Program-made: the position numbers and the translations under genes | Part shown: piece after piece, positions 38,101 to 46,488 of the stretch | Numbering within the stretch: position 1 is the first letter of the stretch | Layout: each line of letters opens with the position of its first letter | Origin: Ramlibacter alkalitolerans | GTDB taxonomy: Bacteria > Pseudomonadota > Gammaproteobacteria > Burkholderiales > Burkholderiaceae_C | Assembly (NCBI RefSeq): GCF_016722765.1 | Contig: NZ_JAEQND010000015.1 | Coordinates: forward strand, 62,001-126,000 | DNA: 64,000 nt | Direction of reading: 5' to 3' | Notes under the pieces: generated by a model | The model's database searches: none | Seen by the model: only the letters and a program-made list of their open reading frames with translations | What the model was told of the DNA's origin: nothing

Positions 38101-38937
38101 TTAATCGAGCGCTTCGAGCGCCATCATGCCGGCGGCCGTATTGGAGATCGGGATGTGGTAATTGGTGTGCACCTTGCGCACATGCCCCGGCACGGCGCCG
38201 CGCGTGGCCAGCCACATCAGCAGCTCGACGCCCTGCGTGCCGGTCTTCTCCACCAGTTCGTGGATGCTGTACTGGGTGGCCCATTCCGGGTCGTGCACCA
38301 GGCTGTCCATGAACTTGAGGTCGAAGGGCTTGTTGATGAAGCCGGCGCGCTCGCCATCGAGCTGGTGCGACAGCCCGCCCGTGCCGATCACGACCACGCG
38401 CTTGTCGCTGTCCCAGGCATGGATCGCCTCGCCGACGGCCTGTCCCAGCTGGTAGCAGCGGCGCGCCGTGGGCAGCGGGAACTGCACGGTGTTGATGCAG
38501 ATCGGTACCGTGGTGACCGGGCACTCCCTGGGCCAGAACAGCTTCAGCGGGATCGTGAAGGCGTGGTCGACCAGCATTTCCTGGCAGGTCGTGACGTCGA
38601 ACTCGCGTTCGACCAGGTGCTCGATCAGGTGCCACGACAGGTCCGCTTCGCCGCGGTACGGCGGCAGCGTGGGCAGGCCCCAGCCCTCGTCCGCATTGCG
38701 GTACTCCGGCGCGGCGCCGACCGCGAAGGTCGGCATCTTGTCGAGGAAGAAGTTCAGCCCGTGGTCGTTGTAGAAGACGACCGCGACGTCCGGCTTCACG
38801 TCCTGCAACCACTGGTGCACAGGGAGGAAGCCGTCGAAGAAGGGCTTCCAGTAGTCCTGCTGCTGCAAGCCCCTGGCGATGGCGCCGCCGATGGCGGGCA
38901 CGTGCGAGGTGGTGAGTCCACCGATGATCCTGGCCAT
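38101..38937 (-). CDS. Class III extradiol dioxygenase beta subunit, LigB paralogue
   Basis: A 278-residue catalytic subunit of the LigB family, whose members cleave protocatechuate, gallate or related catechols at the 4,5 bond using Fe(II). The iron and acid-base residues are kept: His12 in TSHVPAIG, His59 in VFYNDHG, the histidine of MLVDHAF, GTGGLSHQLDG, and the glutamate in QGVELLMWLATRG. It is clearly distinct from the LigB at 52.4 kb within the complete pathway operon (for example NDHGLNFFLDK against [11 protein letters not shown]), so its substrate may differ. Its partner alpha subunit lies 6 bases upstream. No downstream-pathway genes accompany it. Confidence 0.87.
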   Translation of the reverse strand: MARIIGGLTTSHVPAIGGAIARGLQQQDYWKPFFDGFLPVHQWLQDVKPDVAVVFYNDHGLNFFLDKMPTFAVGAAPEYRNADEGWGLPTLPPYRGEADLSWHLIEHLVEREFDVTTCQEMLVDHAFTIPLKLFWPRECPVTTVPICINTVQFPLPTARRCYQLGQAVGEAIHAWDSDKRVVVIGTGGLSHQLDGERAGFINKPFDLKFMDSLVHDPEWATQYSIHELVEKTGTQGVELLMWLATRGAVPGHVRKVHTNYHIPISNTAAGMMALEALD

Positions 38938-38943
38938 GGCCTG

Positions 38944-39318
38944 CTACTCCTGCCAGCCGACGAAGGCGGCCGGTTGATCGCCCTGGCGCACGAGGCGCCG
39001 CTTGAATTCTTCCTTGCTCAGGCCCGTCTGCAGCGCGCCGAGGTCCTGCACGTCCAGGCCCAGGATGCCGGCGAACTTCGCCAGGTAATAGACGTTGCCG
39101 CCGCACGCCAGCAGGGCGGGCACGTCGCGCACGCGGATGGCGTTGCGCTGCTCCTCGGTGAGCGCGAAGCGGCCCATGTAGGCCTCCTCGTCGGCCTGGA
39201 AGGCGGCGCGGTTGCCGGCCTCGTTGAAGGAAAAGCACATGCGGTTCAGGGCATAGCCCTTGCGGGCCTGCGTGCCATCGAAGATGGTGGTGCCGGGAAT
39301 GGGGCGTCGCTGGTTCAT
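38944..39318 (-). CDS. Extradiol dioxygenase alpha subunit, LigA paralogue
   Basis: A 124-residue LigA-type small subunit that caps the active site of its LigB partner. It begins with the typical [25 protein letters not shown] and contains LLACGGNVYYLAKFAGILG, matching the alpha subunit at 53.3 kb. ATG 39318 is the only family-consistent start; the Shine-Dalgarno is weak. It is transcribed just ahead of the LigB paralogue. Upstream, 52 bases before the start, is a perfect FNR-type box. Confidence 0.87.
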   Translation of the reverse strand: MNQRRPIPGTTIFDGTQARKGYALNRMCFSFNEAGNRAAFQADEEAYMGRFALTEEQRNAIRVRDVPALLACGGNVYYLAKFAGILGLDVQDLGALQTGLSKEEFKRRLVRQGDQPAAFVGWQE

Positions 39319-39370
39319 GGTGATGGCGAAGAGGTGCGCGTTAGTCTTTCCCGGCCGAATGGCGCGTTCC

Positions 39371-39384
39371 TTGATGAAGATCAA
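39371..39384. promoter_or_regulatory. FNR/Anr-type box
   Basis: TTGATGAAGATCAA fits the TTGAT-N4-ATCAA consensus at all ten positions, with an additional C/G outer pair. It lies in the gap between the divergent ligA paralogue and EamA genes. Its centre would be at -41.5 for a minus-strand start near 39336, with a weak AAGACT -10 there, and about -49 relative to the start expected from TAAGAT (39415-39420) on the plus strand. Confidence 0.62.
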
Positions 39385-39429
39385 GCGCGGCGCATGCGGG
39401 AAGTGCTCCGCCCTTAAGATCGCGCCCGC

Positions 39430-40341
39430 ATGACCACCGATTCCCCCCAGGCGCTGCGCGCCGCCAACCGGCGAGGCGTGCTGGCGATGGCGGGCGGCAT
39501 GGCCAGCTTCGTCGCCAACGACACGCTCGTGAAGTACGTCAGCCAGAGCCTGCCCTCCTCCGAACTGATCTTCCTGCGCGGCGTGTTCGCCAGCCTCCTG
39601 CTGCTGGCCGTCGCCCACGCGATGGGTGCGACGCGGCAACTGCGTTCGCTGGCCGACCGGCGCGTCGTCGTCCGGGCGCTGCTCGATTCCTTTGCGACGG
39701 TCACCTACCTGACTTCGCTGTTCCACCTGCCGATCGCGAATGCGACGGCGATCAACATGGCCACGCCCTTGTTCATCACGCTGTTCGCAGTGGTGGCCTT
39801 CAGGGAACGGGTCGGCGCCGGCCGCTGGCTGGCGATCGCCACCGGGTTCACGGGGGTGCTGCTGGTCGTGCAGCCCACGGGCGCCGCGTTCAACGCGTAC
39901 GCCCTGTTGTGCCTCGGCGGCACGCTGCTGCATGCGAGCCGCGACCTCATGACGCGCCTGATCGACCGCCGCATCCCCTCGATCCTGATCACGTTCAGCA
40001 CCGCGCTTTCCGTGACGCTGCTGGCGGCGATCTGGGGCATCTTCCAGCCATGGCAGGCGCCGACCTGGCAGCACGTCGGCCTGCTGGCCGCGGCCAGCGT
40101 GTTCCTCAGTGGCGGCTACTTCCTGCTGACGGTGAGCATGCGCGCGGGCGAGATGAGCCTGATCGCGCCCTTCCGCTACACGGGGCTGCTGTTCGCGGTG
40201 GTGCTCGGTTACTTGGTGTGGGGCGACGTGCCGAACGCGCTGGCGTGGGCCGGCGTTGCGCTGCTGGTGACCGCGGGCCTGTACATCCTGCACGGCGGAC
40301 GCCGCCCGGCGCCCGAGCCGCAGGCCGAAGCGGTTTCGTAG
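39430..40341 (+). CDS. EamA/DMT-family transporter
   Basis: A 303-residue ten-helix DMT transporter with two EamA repeats; typical stretches are VANDTLVKYVSQSLPSSELI, PIANATAINMATPLFITLFA and GEMSLIAPFRYTGLLFAVVL. It is divergent from the ligAB paralogue and shares its control region, so it may export or import an aromatic acid or a product of that dioxygenase; this is inference. TAAGAT ends 9 bases before the ATG, with no Shine-Dalgarno. The TAG stop codon is contributed by the palindromic element that starts at 40338. Confidence 0.88.
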   Translation: MTTDSPQALRAANRRGVLAMAGGMASFVANDTLVKYVSQSLPSSELIFLRGVFASLLLLAVAHAMGATRQLRSLADRRVVVRALLDSFATVTYLTSLFHLPIANATAINMATPLFITLFAVVAFRERVGAGRWLAIATGFTGVLLVVQPTGAAFNAYALLCLGGTLLHASRDLMTRLIDRRIPSILITFSTALSVTLLAAIWGIFQPWQAPTWQHVGLLAAASVFLSGGYFLLTVSMRAGEMSLIAPFRYTGLLFAVVLGYLVWGDVPNALAWAGVALLVTAGLYILHGGRRPAPEPQAEAVS

Positions 40342-40425
40342 GCTGGCGGTGACGCGCGAAGCGCCGGAACCCCAGCGATGCGCGAAGCGCTGGGGTTCGC
40401 GCTTCGCGGCTCACCGCCAGCCTAC
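40338..40425. repeat. Stop-codon palindromic element B, copy 2
   Basis: An 88-base element starting GTAGGCTGGCGGTGACGCG and ending CTCACCGCCAGCCTAC, with inner GGAACCCCAGC / GCTGGGGTTC, in the same orientation as copy 1. Its TAG is the stop codon of the EamA gene. The two copies bracket the 2.3 kb ligBA-EamA segment. Confidence 0.85.
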
Positions 40426-40447
40426 CGGTGGCCCGCCGCCCAGGAAA

Positions 40448-41245
40448 TCAACGCCCCTGGAACTTCGGCTTGCGCTTCTCCATGAACGCCGTGCGTCCTT
40501 CCACGTAGTCAGCGCTCGCGAAGCAGCGCGCCACCACGTCCCGGCACAACTGCGCATCGCGCTCCGATTCGTCTTTCAGCGCCTGCGCCACCAGCGTCTT
40601 GATCGAGCCGACCGTCAGCGGCGCATTGGCCGCGATGGTCGCCGCGTAGTCGCGCACGTACGACTCCAGGCCGTCCGCCGGCACCAGCCGGTTCAGCAGG
40701 CCCATCGTGACCGCCTCCTCGCCCGAGAACTGGCGCGCCGTGTAGAAAATCTCGCGGGCGAAGGAGGGCCCCACCACGTCCACCAGCTTGCGCACGCCCT
40801 CGAAGGCGTAGCCCAGCCCCAGCCTGGCCGCGGGCACGGCGAAGATCGAGCCCTGCGACGCGATCCGCATGTCGCACGACAGCGCGATCGACACGCCCCC
40901 GCCCACGCAGTAGCCGCGGATCATCGCGATGGTGGGCTTGTTCACCTCGCTCAGCGCTTCGGTGGCAGCATGCGCTACCTCGTCGTAGGCGCGCACGGTC
41001 TCGGCGCTGGAACGCTTCTCCTCGAATTCGGAGATGTCCGCGCCCGAGACGAAGGCCTTGTCGCCCGCGCCCTTCAGCACGATCACGCGCACCTCGGGGT
41101 CGGCGGCGAATTCCGTCACGGCATCGGCGAGACCCTGCCACATGGCCAGCGACATCGCATTGCGCCGGGCCTGGTTCTCGAAGGTGATCCAGCCGATCGC
41201 GCCGTCCTTCTGGGCGATCGTGGTCTTCACGGCAGCGGCCGTCAT
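40448..41245 (-). CDS. Enoyl-CoA hydratase/isomerase family protein
   Basis: A 265-residue crotonase-fold protein. The CoA oxyanion-hole segments are DKAFVSGADISEFEE (about residue 65) and IRGYCVGGGVSIALSCDMRIA (about 110). The second acidic catalytic residue of true hydratases near residue 140 is not obvious (AARLGLGYAFEGV), so the reaction could be hydration, isomerisation or CoA-thioester cleavage. It is the last gene of the ABC transporter - CoA-transferase operon and overlaps the transferase stop by 4 bases (ATGA at 41242-41245). Confidence 0.87.
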   Translation of the reverse strand: MTAAAVKTTIAQKDGAIGWITFENQARRNAMSLAMWQGLADAVTEFAADPEVRVIVLKGAGDKAFVSGADISEFEEKRSSAETVRAYDEVAHAATEALSEVNKPTIAMIRGYCVGGGVSIALSCDMRIASQGSIFAVPAARLGLGYAFEGVRKLVDVVGPSFAREIFYTARQFSGEEAVTMGLLNRLVPADGLESYVRDYAATIAANAPLTVGSIKTLVAQALKDESERDAQLCRDVVARCFASADYVEGRTAFMEKRKPKFQGR

Positions 41246-42450
41246 GCCGGCACTCCCTGGTGGGCGCGCACCACGCCTTCGGCGAGCAGGCCGCTCACCT
41301 GGCTTTCCGTGTAGCCGAGTCCGCGCAGGACCTCCTGCGTGTGCTGCCCGTGCAGCGGCGCCGGCTTGCGGATCTGCGTCAGATCGCCCGTGGACTTCAC
41401 CGGCAGGCCCAGCGTCTTCATCGGACCGATCACCGGGTGCTCGATGTCGTAGACCATCCTGCGGTGCTTCACGTGCGGGTCGGCCAGCGTCTGGTCGTAG
41501 GTGTAGACCGGACCGCCGGGCACGCCGGCTGCGTCGAGCTTCTCCACCCAGTGCGCCGTCGGACGGGTGGTCGTGATCTCCTCGATCAGCGCCTCCAGCG
41601 CATCGGCGTTCTTCACGCGCAGCGGATTGCGCTCGAAACGCGGGTCCTCCAGCCAGTGCGGCTGTTCCACCACCTGCGTGACGAAGGCGCGCCAGAGCTT
41701 GTCGCCGGAAGCGCCTATGGTCACGTAGCCATCCTGGGTGCGGAAGGCCTGGTAGGGTGCGGAGCGGCGATGGCGCGTGCCGGTCGCCGTCGGCAGTTCG
41801 CCGCCGCCGAAGTAGGCACCGAACTCCCAGATGCTCCAGGCCATGCCTGCTTCCAGCAGCGAGGTCTCGATGTACTGACCCTCGCCGTGGCGCAGCCTGC
41901 CGATGAAGGCGCCCAGGATCCCGTACAGCGTGGTCACGCCGCAGGCAATGTCGTTCATCGCGATGCCCACCTTGGCGGGCCGCCCGCCCGGGTAGCCCGT
42001 CATCATCATCACGCCCGACATCCCCTGGGCGATGATGTCGAAGCCGCCCTTCCTGCCATAGGGGCCGGTCTGGCCGAAGCCGGACATCGACGCGTAGATG
42101 ATGCCCGGGTTCACCTGCTTGACCGCCTCGTAGTCGATCCCGAGCTTGTTCACGACGCCGGGGCGGAAGTTCTCCATCATGACGTCGCAGCCGGCGGCCA
42201 GCTTCATCACGATCTCCTTGCCGGCCGGCGACTTCAGGTCGAGCGCGATGCTCTTCTTGTTGCGGTTCAGGACAGCGAAGCAGTACGACTCGTCGTTGAC
42301 CCTGGGTTCGAAATTGCGGGTGCTGTCGCCCTCCAGGCTTTCCAGCTTGATCACCTCGGCGCCCAGGTCGCCCAGCACCATGCTGCAGTAGGGACCCGCC
42401 ATTACGTTGGTCAGGTCGAGAATGCGGACGCCTTCGAGGGGAAGCGGCAT
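41242..42450 (-). CDS. CaiB/BaiF-type (class III) CoA-transferase
   Basis: A 402-residue family III CoA-transferase. It opens LEGVRILDLTNVMAGPYCSMVLGDLGAEVIKLE, with the family's catalytic aspartate expected in the NDIACG stretch (about residue 172). These enzymes move CoA between carboxylic acids, such as formyl/oxalyl, carnitine or succinyl/malyl pairs. It is transcribed 25 bases after an ABC importer and coupled to an enoyl-CoA hydratase, suggesting activation of the imported acid. The actual acid is unknown. Confidence 0.9.
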   Translation of the reverse strand: MPLPLEGVRILDLTNVMAGPYCSMVLGDLGAEVIKLESLEGDSTRNFEPRVNDESYCFAVLNRNKKSIALDLKSPAGKEIVMKLAAGCDVMMENFRPGVVNKLGIDYEAVKQVNPGIIYASMSGFGQTGPYGRKGGFDIIAQGMSGVMMMTGYPGGRPAKVGIAMNDIACGVTTLYGILGAFIGRLRHGEGQYIETSLLEAGMAWSIWEFGAYFGGGELPTATGTRHRRSAPYQAFRTQDGYVTIGASGDKLWRAFVTQVVEQPHWLEDPRFERNPLRVKNADALEALIEEITTTRPTAHWVEKLDAAGVPGGPVYTYDQTLADPHVKHRRMVYDIEHPVIGPMKTLGLPVKSTGDLTQIRKPAPLHGQHTQEVLRGLGYTESQVSGLLAEGVVRAHQGVPA

Positions 42451-42475
42451 GAAACGAAATCCCTTGCTTGAATGA

Positions 42476-43549
42476 CTAGTTGGAAACGAGCGTGATCTGC
42501 GAAGTATCGATCTCGGCGTAGATGCGCTGCCCGACCTCGAACACGTCGGCCGGCCGCGCCGTGACGCGCAGCGGCTCCAGCGCCGGCGCCAGGCTGACGT
42601 GATAGTCCCACGATTCGCCGAGATAGGCGCGGCGCTCGATGCTCGCTTCCACGCAGCAGCGGTCGTCGCGCTCCGCCGGCTTGTCGCGCGACAGCTGGAT
42701 GCCCTGCGGCCGGATCGAGACCTGCACCTCCTGCGGCAACTGCCCGTCGGCCGCCAGCGCACGGGCCGGCAGGTGGAAGCCGCCGAAGTCGACGGCGTCG
42801 TCGCGACGCGCGCCGCTGAGGAAATTGGTGCGGCCGATGAAGCCGGCGACGAAGCGGGTGCGCGGCCGGCCGTACAGCTCGAAGGGGGCGTCGATCTGCT
42901 CGATGCGGCCCTGGTTCATCACGGCGATGCGGTCGGAGGTCACCATGGCCTCGGCCTGGTCGTGCGTGACGTAGACCATGCTCATGTTGAACTCGTCGTG
43001 CAGGCGCCGGATCTCGAAGCGCATCTCCTCGCGCAGGTTGGCGTCGAGGTTGGACAGCGGCTCGTCGAGTAGCAGCACCTTGGGATTGACGACGATGGCC
43101 CGCGCGAGCGCCACGCGCTGCTGCTGGCCGCCGCTCAATTCCGCGGGATAGCGGTCGCGCAAGGCGCGCAGCTTCACCACGTCGAGGATCTGGTCGACGC
43201 GGCGCTGCATCTCGCCGGCGGGTACCTTCTGCAGTTTCAGGCCGAAGGCGACGTTCTCGCCCACCGTCATGTTCGGCCAGATCGCGTAGCTCTGGAAGAT
43301 CATCGACATGCCGCGCTTCTCCGGCGGCAGGCTCGATTGCGCCGACGAGATCACCTTGCCATCGAGCTCGATCGTGCCGTCGCTCGGGTTGATGAAGCCG
43401 GCGATCATGCGCAGCGTGGTCGTCTTGCCGCAGCCGGAGGGCCCGAGCAGCGAGACCAGTTCGCCGTCGCGCAGGGTGAGGTTCAGGCCGTCCACCACCC
43501 TGGACTTGCCGAAGGTCTTCGTCACGTTCCTCAATACGAGCTGGCTCAC
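42476..43549 (-). CDS. ABC transporter ATP-binding protein (iron/putrescine-type importer)
   Basis: A 357-residue ABC ATPase: Walker A GPSGCGKTTT, Q-loop FQSYAIWP, signature LSGGQQQR, Walker B VLLLDEP and H-loop THDQAEAM, followed by a C-terminal TOBE domain from about residue 280. It belongs to the FbpC/PotA-like group. The start is GTG 43549, overlapping the permease stop by 4 bases (GTGA). It works with the two-domain permease and binding protein upstream. Confidence 0.93.
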   Translation of the reverse strand: MSQLVLRNVTKTFGKSRVVDGLNLTLRDGELVSLLGPSGCGKTTTLRMIAGFINPSDGTIELDGKVISSAQSSLPPEKRGMSMIFQSYAIWPNMTVGENVAFGLKLQKVPAGEMQRRVDQILDVVKLRALRDRYPAELSGGQQQRVALARAIVVNPKVLLLDEPLSNLDANLREEMRFEIRRLHDEFNMSMVYVTHDQAEAMVTSDRIAVMNQGRIEQIDAPFELYGRPRTRFVAGFIGRTNFLSGARRDDAVDFGGFHLPARALAADGQLPQEVQVSIRPQGIQLSRDKPAERDDRCCVEASIERRAYLGESWDYHVSLAPALEPLRVTARPADVFEVGQRIYAEIDTSQITLVSN

Positions 43550-45297
43550 GCCACCGTCCTCCTCAGCATGAAGTCGCGGCCCATGAGGCGGAAGCCCGCC
43601 AGGATGAGCGCCACCGTGATCACCACCAGCACCAGGCCGATGGAGGCCAGCGTCTCGAAATTGCCTTCGTCGCTCTTGTCGAACAGCAGCACCGAGAGGA
43701 CCTGGGTGTTGATCGAATACAGGAAGATCGCGGTGCTCAATTCGCGCGTGGCGGGGATGAACACCAGGATGAAGGCACCGGCCATGCTGCGCTTGAGCAC
43801 CGGCAGCACGACGTGGCGAATGGCCGTCAGCCGCGAGCCGCCCAGCGTGCGCACGGCCTCTTCGAGTTCCGGGTTGATGCTGCGGATCGCCGCGTTGCTG
43901 TTGACGAAGGCGATCGGCAGGAAGCGTGTGGTGAAGGCCAGGATCAGGATCCAGGCCGTGCCGTACAGCAAGAGCGGCGGGTGCGTATAGGCGGCGTAGA
44001 AGCCGATGGCCAGCACGATGCCGGGCACCACGAAGGGCGCCATGGTGAGGAAGCCCAGGGCGCTGCCGACGTGCCGGTTCACCAGGTTGCGGTTGGTGAT
44101 GTAGGCGATGCACAGCGCCAGCACCAAGGCGATCAGCGAGGCGGTGCCGGCGTAGAGGAAGGTGTGCCAGGTGGCCGTGCGCGTCAGCGCGTTTTCGAAC
44201 ACGATGGCGTAGACGTTGCGCAGGGTGAGGTTGTCGAGCGACCAGCCGCGGCCCCAGGCCTTGGCGAAGGCGGCCTGGCAGATCACCACCAGCGGCATGA
44301 AGAAGGACAACGTGGTGACGAACACGCACCAGGCGAGCATCGCCCACTTCCACGGCCCCAGCGTGATCGAGCGCCGCTCGCCGCCCTTGCCGGTGAGCGA
44401 CACATAGCCCTTGCGGTTCGTGATGCGCCGCTGCAGCCAGAACAGCAGGATCGTGATCACGAGCAGCGGCATCGCGTACGCCGCGGCCAGGCCCACGCGC
44501 GGCGGGAACTCGAAGAACTGCCACAGCTGCGTGGTGACCACGTGGAAGCGCCCCGGCAAGGCCAGCAGCGCGGGCGAACCGAACAGGGCGATCGCCTCCA
44601 GGAACACCAGGATGAAGGCGCCCAGGATCGCGGGCAGCACCAGCGGCAGCGTGATCAGGAAGGTGGTGCGCAGGTGGCCGGCCCCGAGGATGTTGGCGGC
44701 GTCCTCCATCTCGGAGGAGACCAGGTCGAGCGCCGACTTCGTCAGGACGAACACGTAGGGGAAGCTGTAGCAGGCCACCACCAGCACCAGCCCGGGCATG
44801 GAGTAGATGTTGAAGGGGCCCTTGTCGGCGCCGGTGAGCGCCACCACGGCCTTGTTCAACCAGCCGGCATTGGGGCCCGCCAGCAGGATCCAGCCGACCG
44901 CGCCCAGGTAGGGCGGGATGATGAAGGTGCCCAGGATCGCGATCCAGACCAGACCCTTGCACGGCATGTCGGTGCGCGAGAGCGCCCAGGCCATCGGCAC
45001 GCCGAACAGCAGGCACAGCGTGCCGGCCGAGACGCCGAGGATCAGCGAGTTGAGCAGCGCCTCGATGTGCCGGCTGCGGCCGTACGCGCCGATGTAGTTG
45101 GCCAGCGTGAAGGCGCCGTTGCCGTCCTGGAAGCTGACGACCAGCAGGCGCAGCAGCGGGTTGACCACCAGCAGCACCAGGATCGCGATGGCGACCAGCC
45201 ACACGATCGAGGTCTTGTCCCAGTGGCGCCAGCGCTGCCCGAGGCCGGTGCCCTCCGGCAGCGCCGCCTCGTCCAGCGTTGTCTTGGCGTAGGCCAT
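43546..45297 (-). CDS. ABC transporter permease with two fused domains (FbpB type)
   Basis: A 583-residue permease with twelve or so helices in two BPD_transp_1 halves. The EAA loops are EDAANILGAGHLRTTFLITL (about residue 205) and EEAVRTLGGSRLTAIRHVVL (about 480). Fused permeases of this length are typical of ferric-iron, thiamine or phosphonate-type importers. It lies 19 bases after the binding-protein gene and is translationally coupled to the ATPase gene. Confidence 0.92.
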   Translation of the reverse strand: MAYAKTTLDEAALPEGTGLGQRWRHWDKTSIVWLVAIAILVLLVVNPLLRLLVVSFQDGNGAFTLANYIGAYGRSRHIEALLNSLILGVSAGTLCLLFGVPMAWALSRTDMPCKGLVWIAILGTFIIPPYLGAVGWILLAGPNAGWLNKAVVALTGADKGPFNIYSMPGLVLVVACYSFPYVFVLTKSALDLVSSEMEDAANILGAGHLRTTFLITLPLVLPAILGAFILVFLEAIALFGSPALLALPGRFHVVTTQLWQFFEFPPRVGLAAAYAMPLLVITILLFWLQRRITNRKGYVSLTGKGGERRSITLGPWKWAMLAWCVFVTTLSFFMPLVVICQAAFAKAWGRGWSLDNLTLRNVYAIVFENALTRTATWHTFLYAGTASLIALVLALCIAYITNRNLVNRHVGSALGFLTMAPFVVPGIVLAIGFYAAYTHPPLLLYGTAWILILAFTTRFLPIAFVNSNAAIRSINPELEEAVRTLGGSRLTAIRHVVLPVLKRSMAGAFILVFIPATRELSTAIFLYSINTQVLSVLLFDKSDEGNFETLASIGLVLVVITVALILAGFRLMGRDFMLRRTVA

Positions 45298-45316
45298 GCG
45301 ACTGCCGCGGCGAAGG

Positions 45317-46366
45317 TCAGACGCCGAAGGTGTCGCGGAATTTCTCCTTGACCTCCGGGATGCCCTTGGTGATCTCTTCCTCGGTCGGCCGCACCACCTT
45401 GATCTGCTCCAGCGGCTTGGCGCCCGGCGCCGGCGCCACGCCCTTCACCACCGAGAGCGAGTGCGTCTTGACCTGGATCTCGCCGGCTTCCTTCGACAGC
45501 AGGTATTCCATGTAGAGCTTGCCGGCATTGGGCGAGGGCGCGTTCTTCGGGATCGCGCTGGGCGAGACCATCAGCAGCGCGCCGTCGGTGGGATAGACCA
45601 CGGCCAGCGGGTTGCCCTTGTCCTTGGACAGCAGCGTGGTCGCCTCGGGGCCGGCGGCGACGACGCGCTCCTTCGAGTTCAGCATCGTGACGGTGTCGTT
45701 GACCGAGCGGCCGATCTGCGGCTGGTTCTTCTCCAGTTTCTGGAAGTAGTCCCAGCCATAGAGCTTCTGCATCAGCACCACCCACGTGCCGACGTAGCCG
45801 CTGTAGGCAGGGTGGCCAATGGAGACCTTGCCCTTCCACTTCGGATCGAGCAGGTCGGGCCAGTTCTTCGGCGCGTCCTTCGCGGCGACTTCGCTGGTGT
45901 TGTAGGTCAGCAGCATCAGCGCCGCCGCCGTGACCCAGTACTGGCCGTCCTTGTCGTTGTACGACTTGAGCGAATCGACCATGTTTGCCGCGTTGTGCGG
46001 CTTGTAATCGAGCAGCAGGCTCTTCTTCTTCAGCTCGGGGTAGTGGCTCACGTCCGTGCTGCTGAAGACCGAGGCGACCGGCGCGTTGGCCTGGATGTCC
46101 TGCTGCAAGCGCTGGAACGCCACCTGCGCCGTCGTGCGCACGAAGTTGCACTTGAGGCCCGCGTATTTCTTCTCGAAGCCGGCGCACAGGGCCGCGGCTT
46201 CATCGGTGTTGTAGTGCGCCGTGTAGACGGTGACGGGCTTTTCCTTCTTCGCGGCCTCGTACAGCTCCTTTTCCCAGGGCTGCATCTGCTGCGCGCGCAC
46301 GGGCGCCGCGGCCAAGGCGGCCAGCGCTGCGCCGGCCAGGATCCATTTGGTGAGGTACCGGTTCAT
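45317..46366 (-). CDS. ABC transporter solute-binding protein (SBP type 1/8)
   Basis: A 349-residue periplasmic binding protein; the signal peptide ends at VRAQQ. The mature part has VTVYTAHYNTDEAAALCAGFEKKY, related to the FutA-type fold, but the conserved iron-site tyrosine pair seen in the 24.4 kb protein is not clear here. It heads the operon with permease, ATPase, CoA-transferase and enoyl-CoA hydratase, so an organic acid ligand is more likely than iron. No Fur box is visible upstream. Confidence 0.88.
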   Translation of the reverse strand: MNRYLTKWILAGAALAALAAAPVRAQQMQPWEKELYEAAKKEKPVTVYTAHYNTDEAAALCAGFEKKYAGLKCNFVRTTAQVAFQRLQQDIQANAPVASVFSSTDVSHYPELKKKSLLLDYKPHNAANMVDSLKSYNDKDGQYWVTAAALMLLTYNTSEVAAKDAPKNWPDLLDPKWKGKVSIGHPAYSGYVGTWVVLMQKLYGWDYFQKLEKNQPQIGRSVNDTVTMLNSKERVVAAGPEATTLLSKDKGNPLAVVYPTDGALLMVSPSAIPKNAPSPNAGKLYMEYLLSKEAGEIQVKTHSLSVVKGVAPAPGAKPLEQIKVVRPTEEEITKGIPEVKEKFRDTFGV

Positions 46367-46488
46367 GCACTGCTCCCAGCGGCGGGGCCGCGTTGTCTCC
46401 AGCGGCCCACTCTAGGTGGGGTGGCATGCCAACCGGGATGGGGGTTTCCTTAGGTTCGGACCTGCATCACCGATCCGTGATGGATCGA

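Noticed and set aside
43813-45351. Plus-strand frame of about 500 codons rich in Gln/His/Arg/Gly opposite the ABC permease
   Set aside because: Composition is that of the antisense of hydrophobic membrane helices, and the permease is secure.
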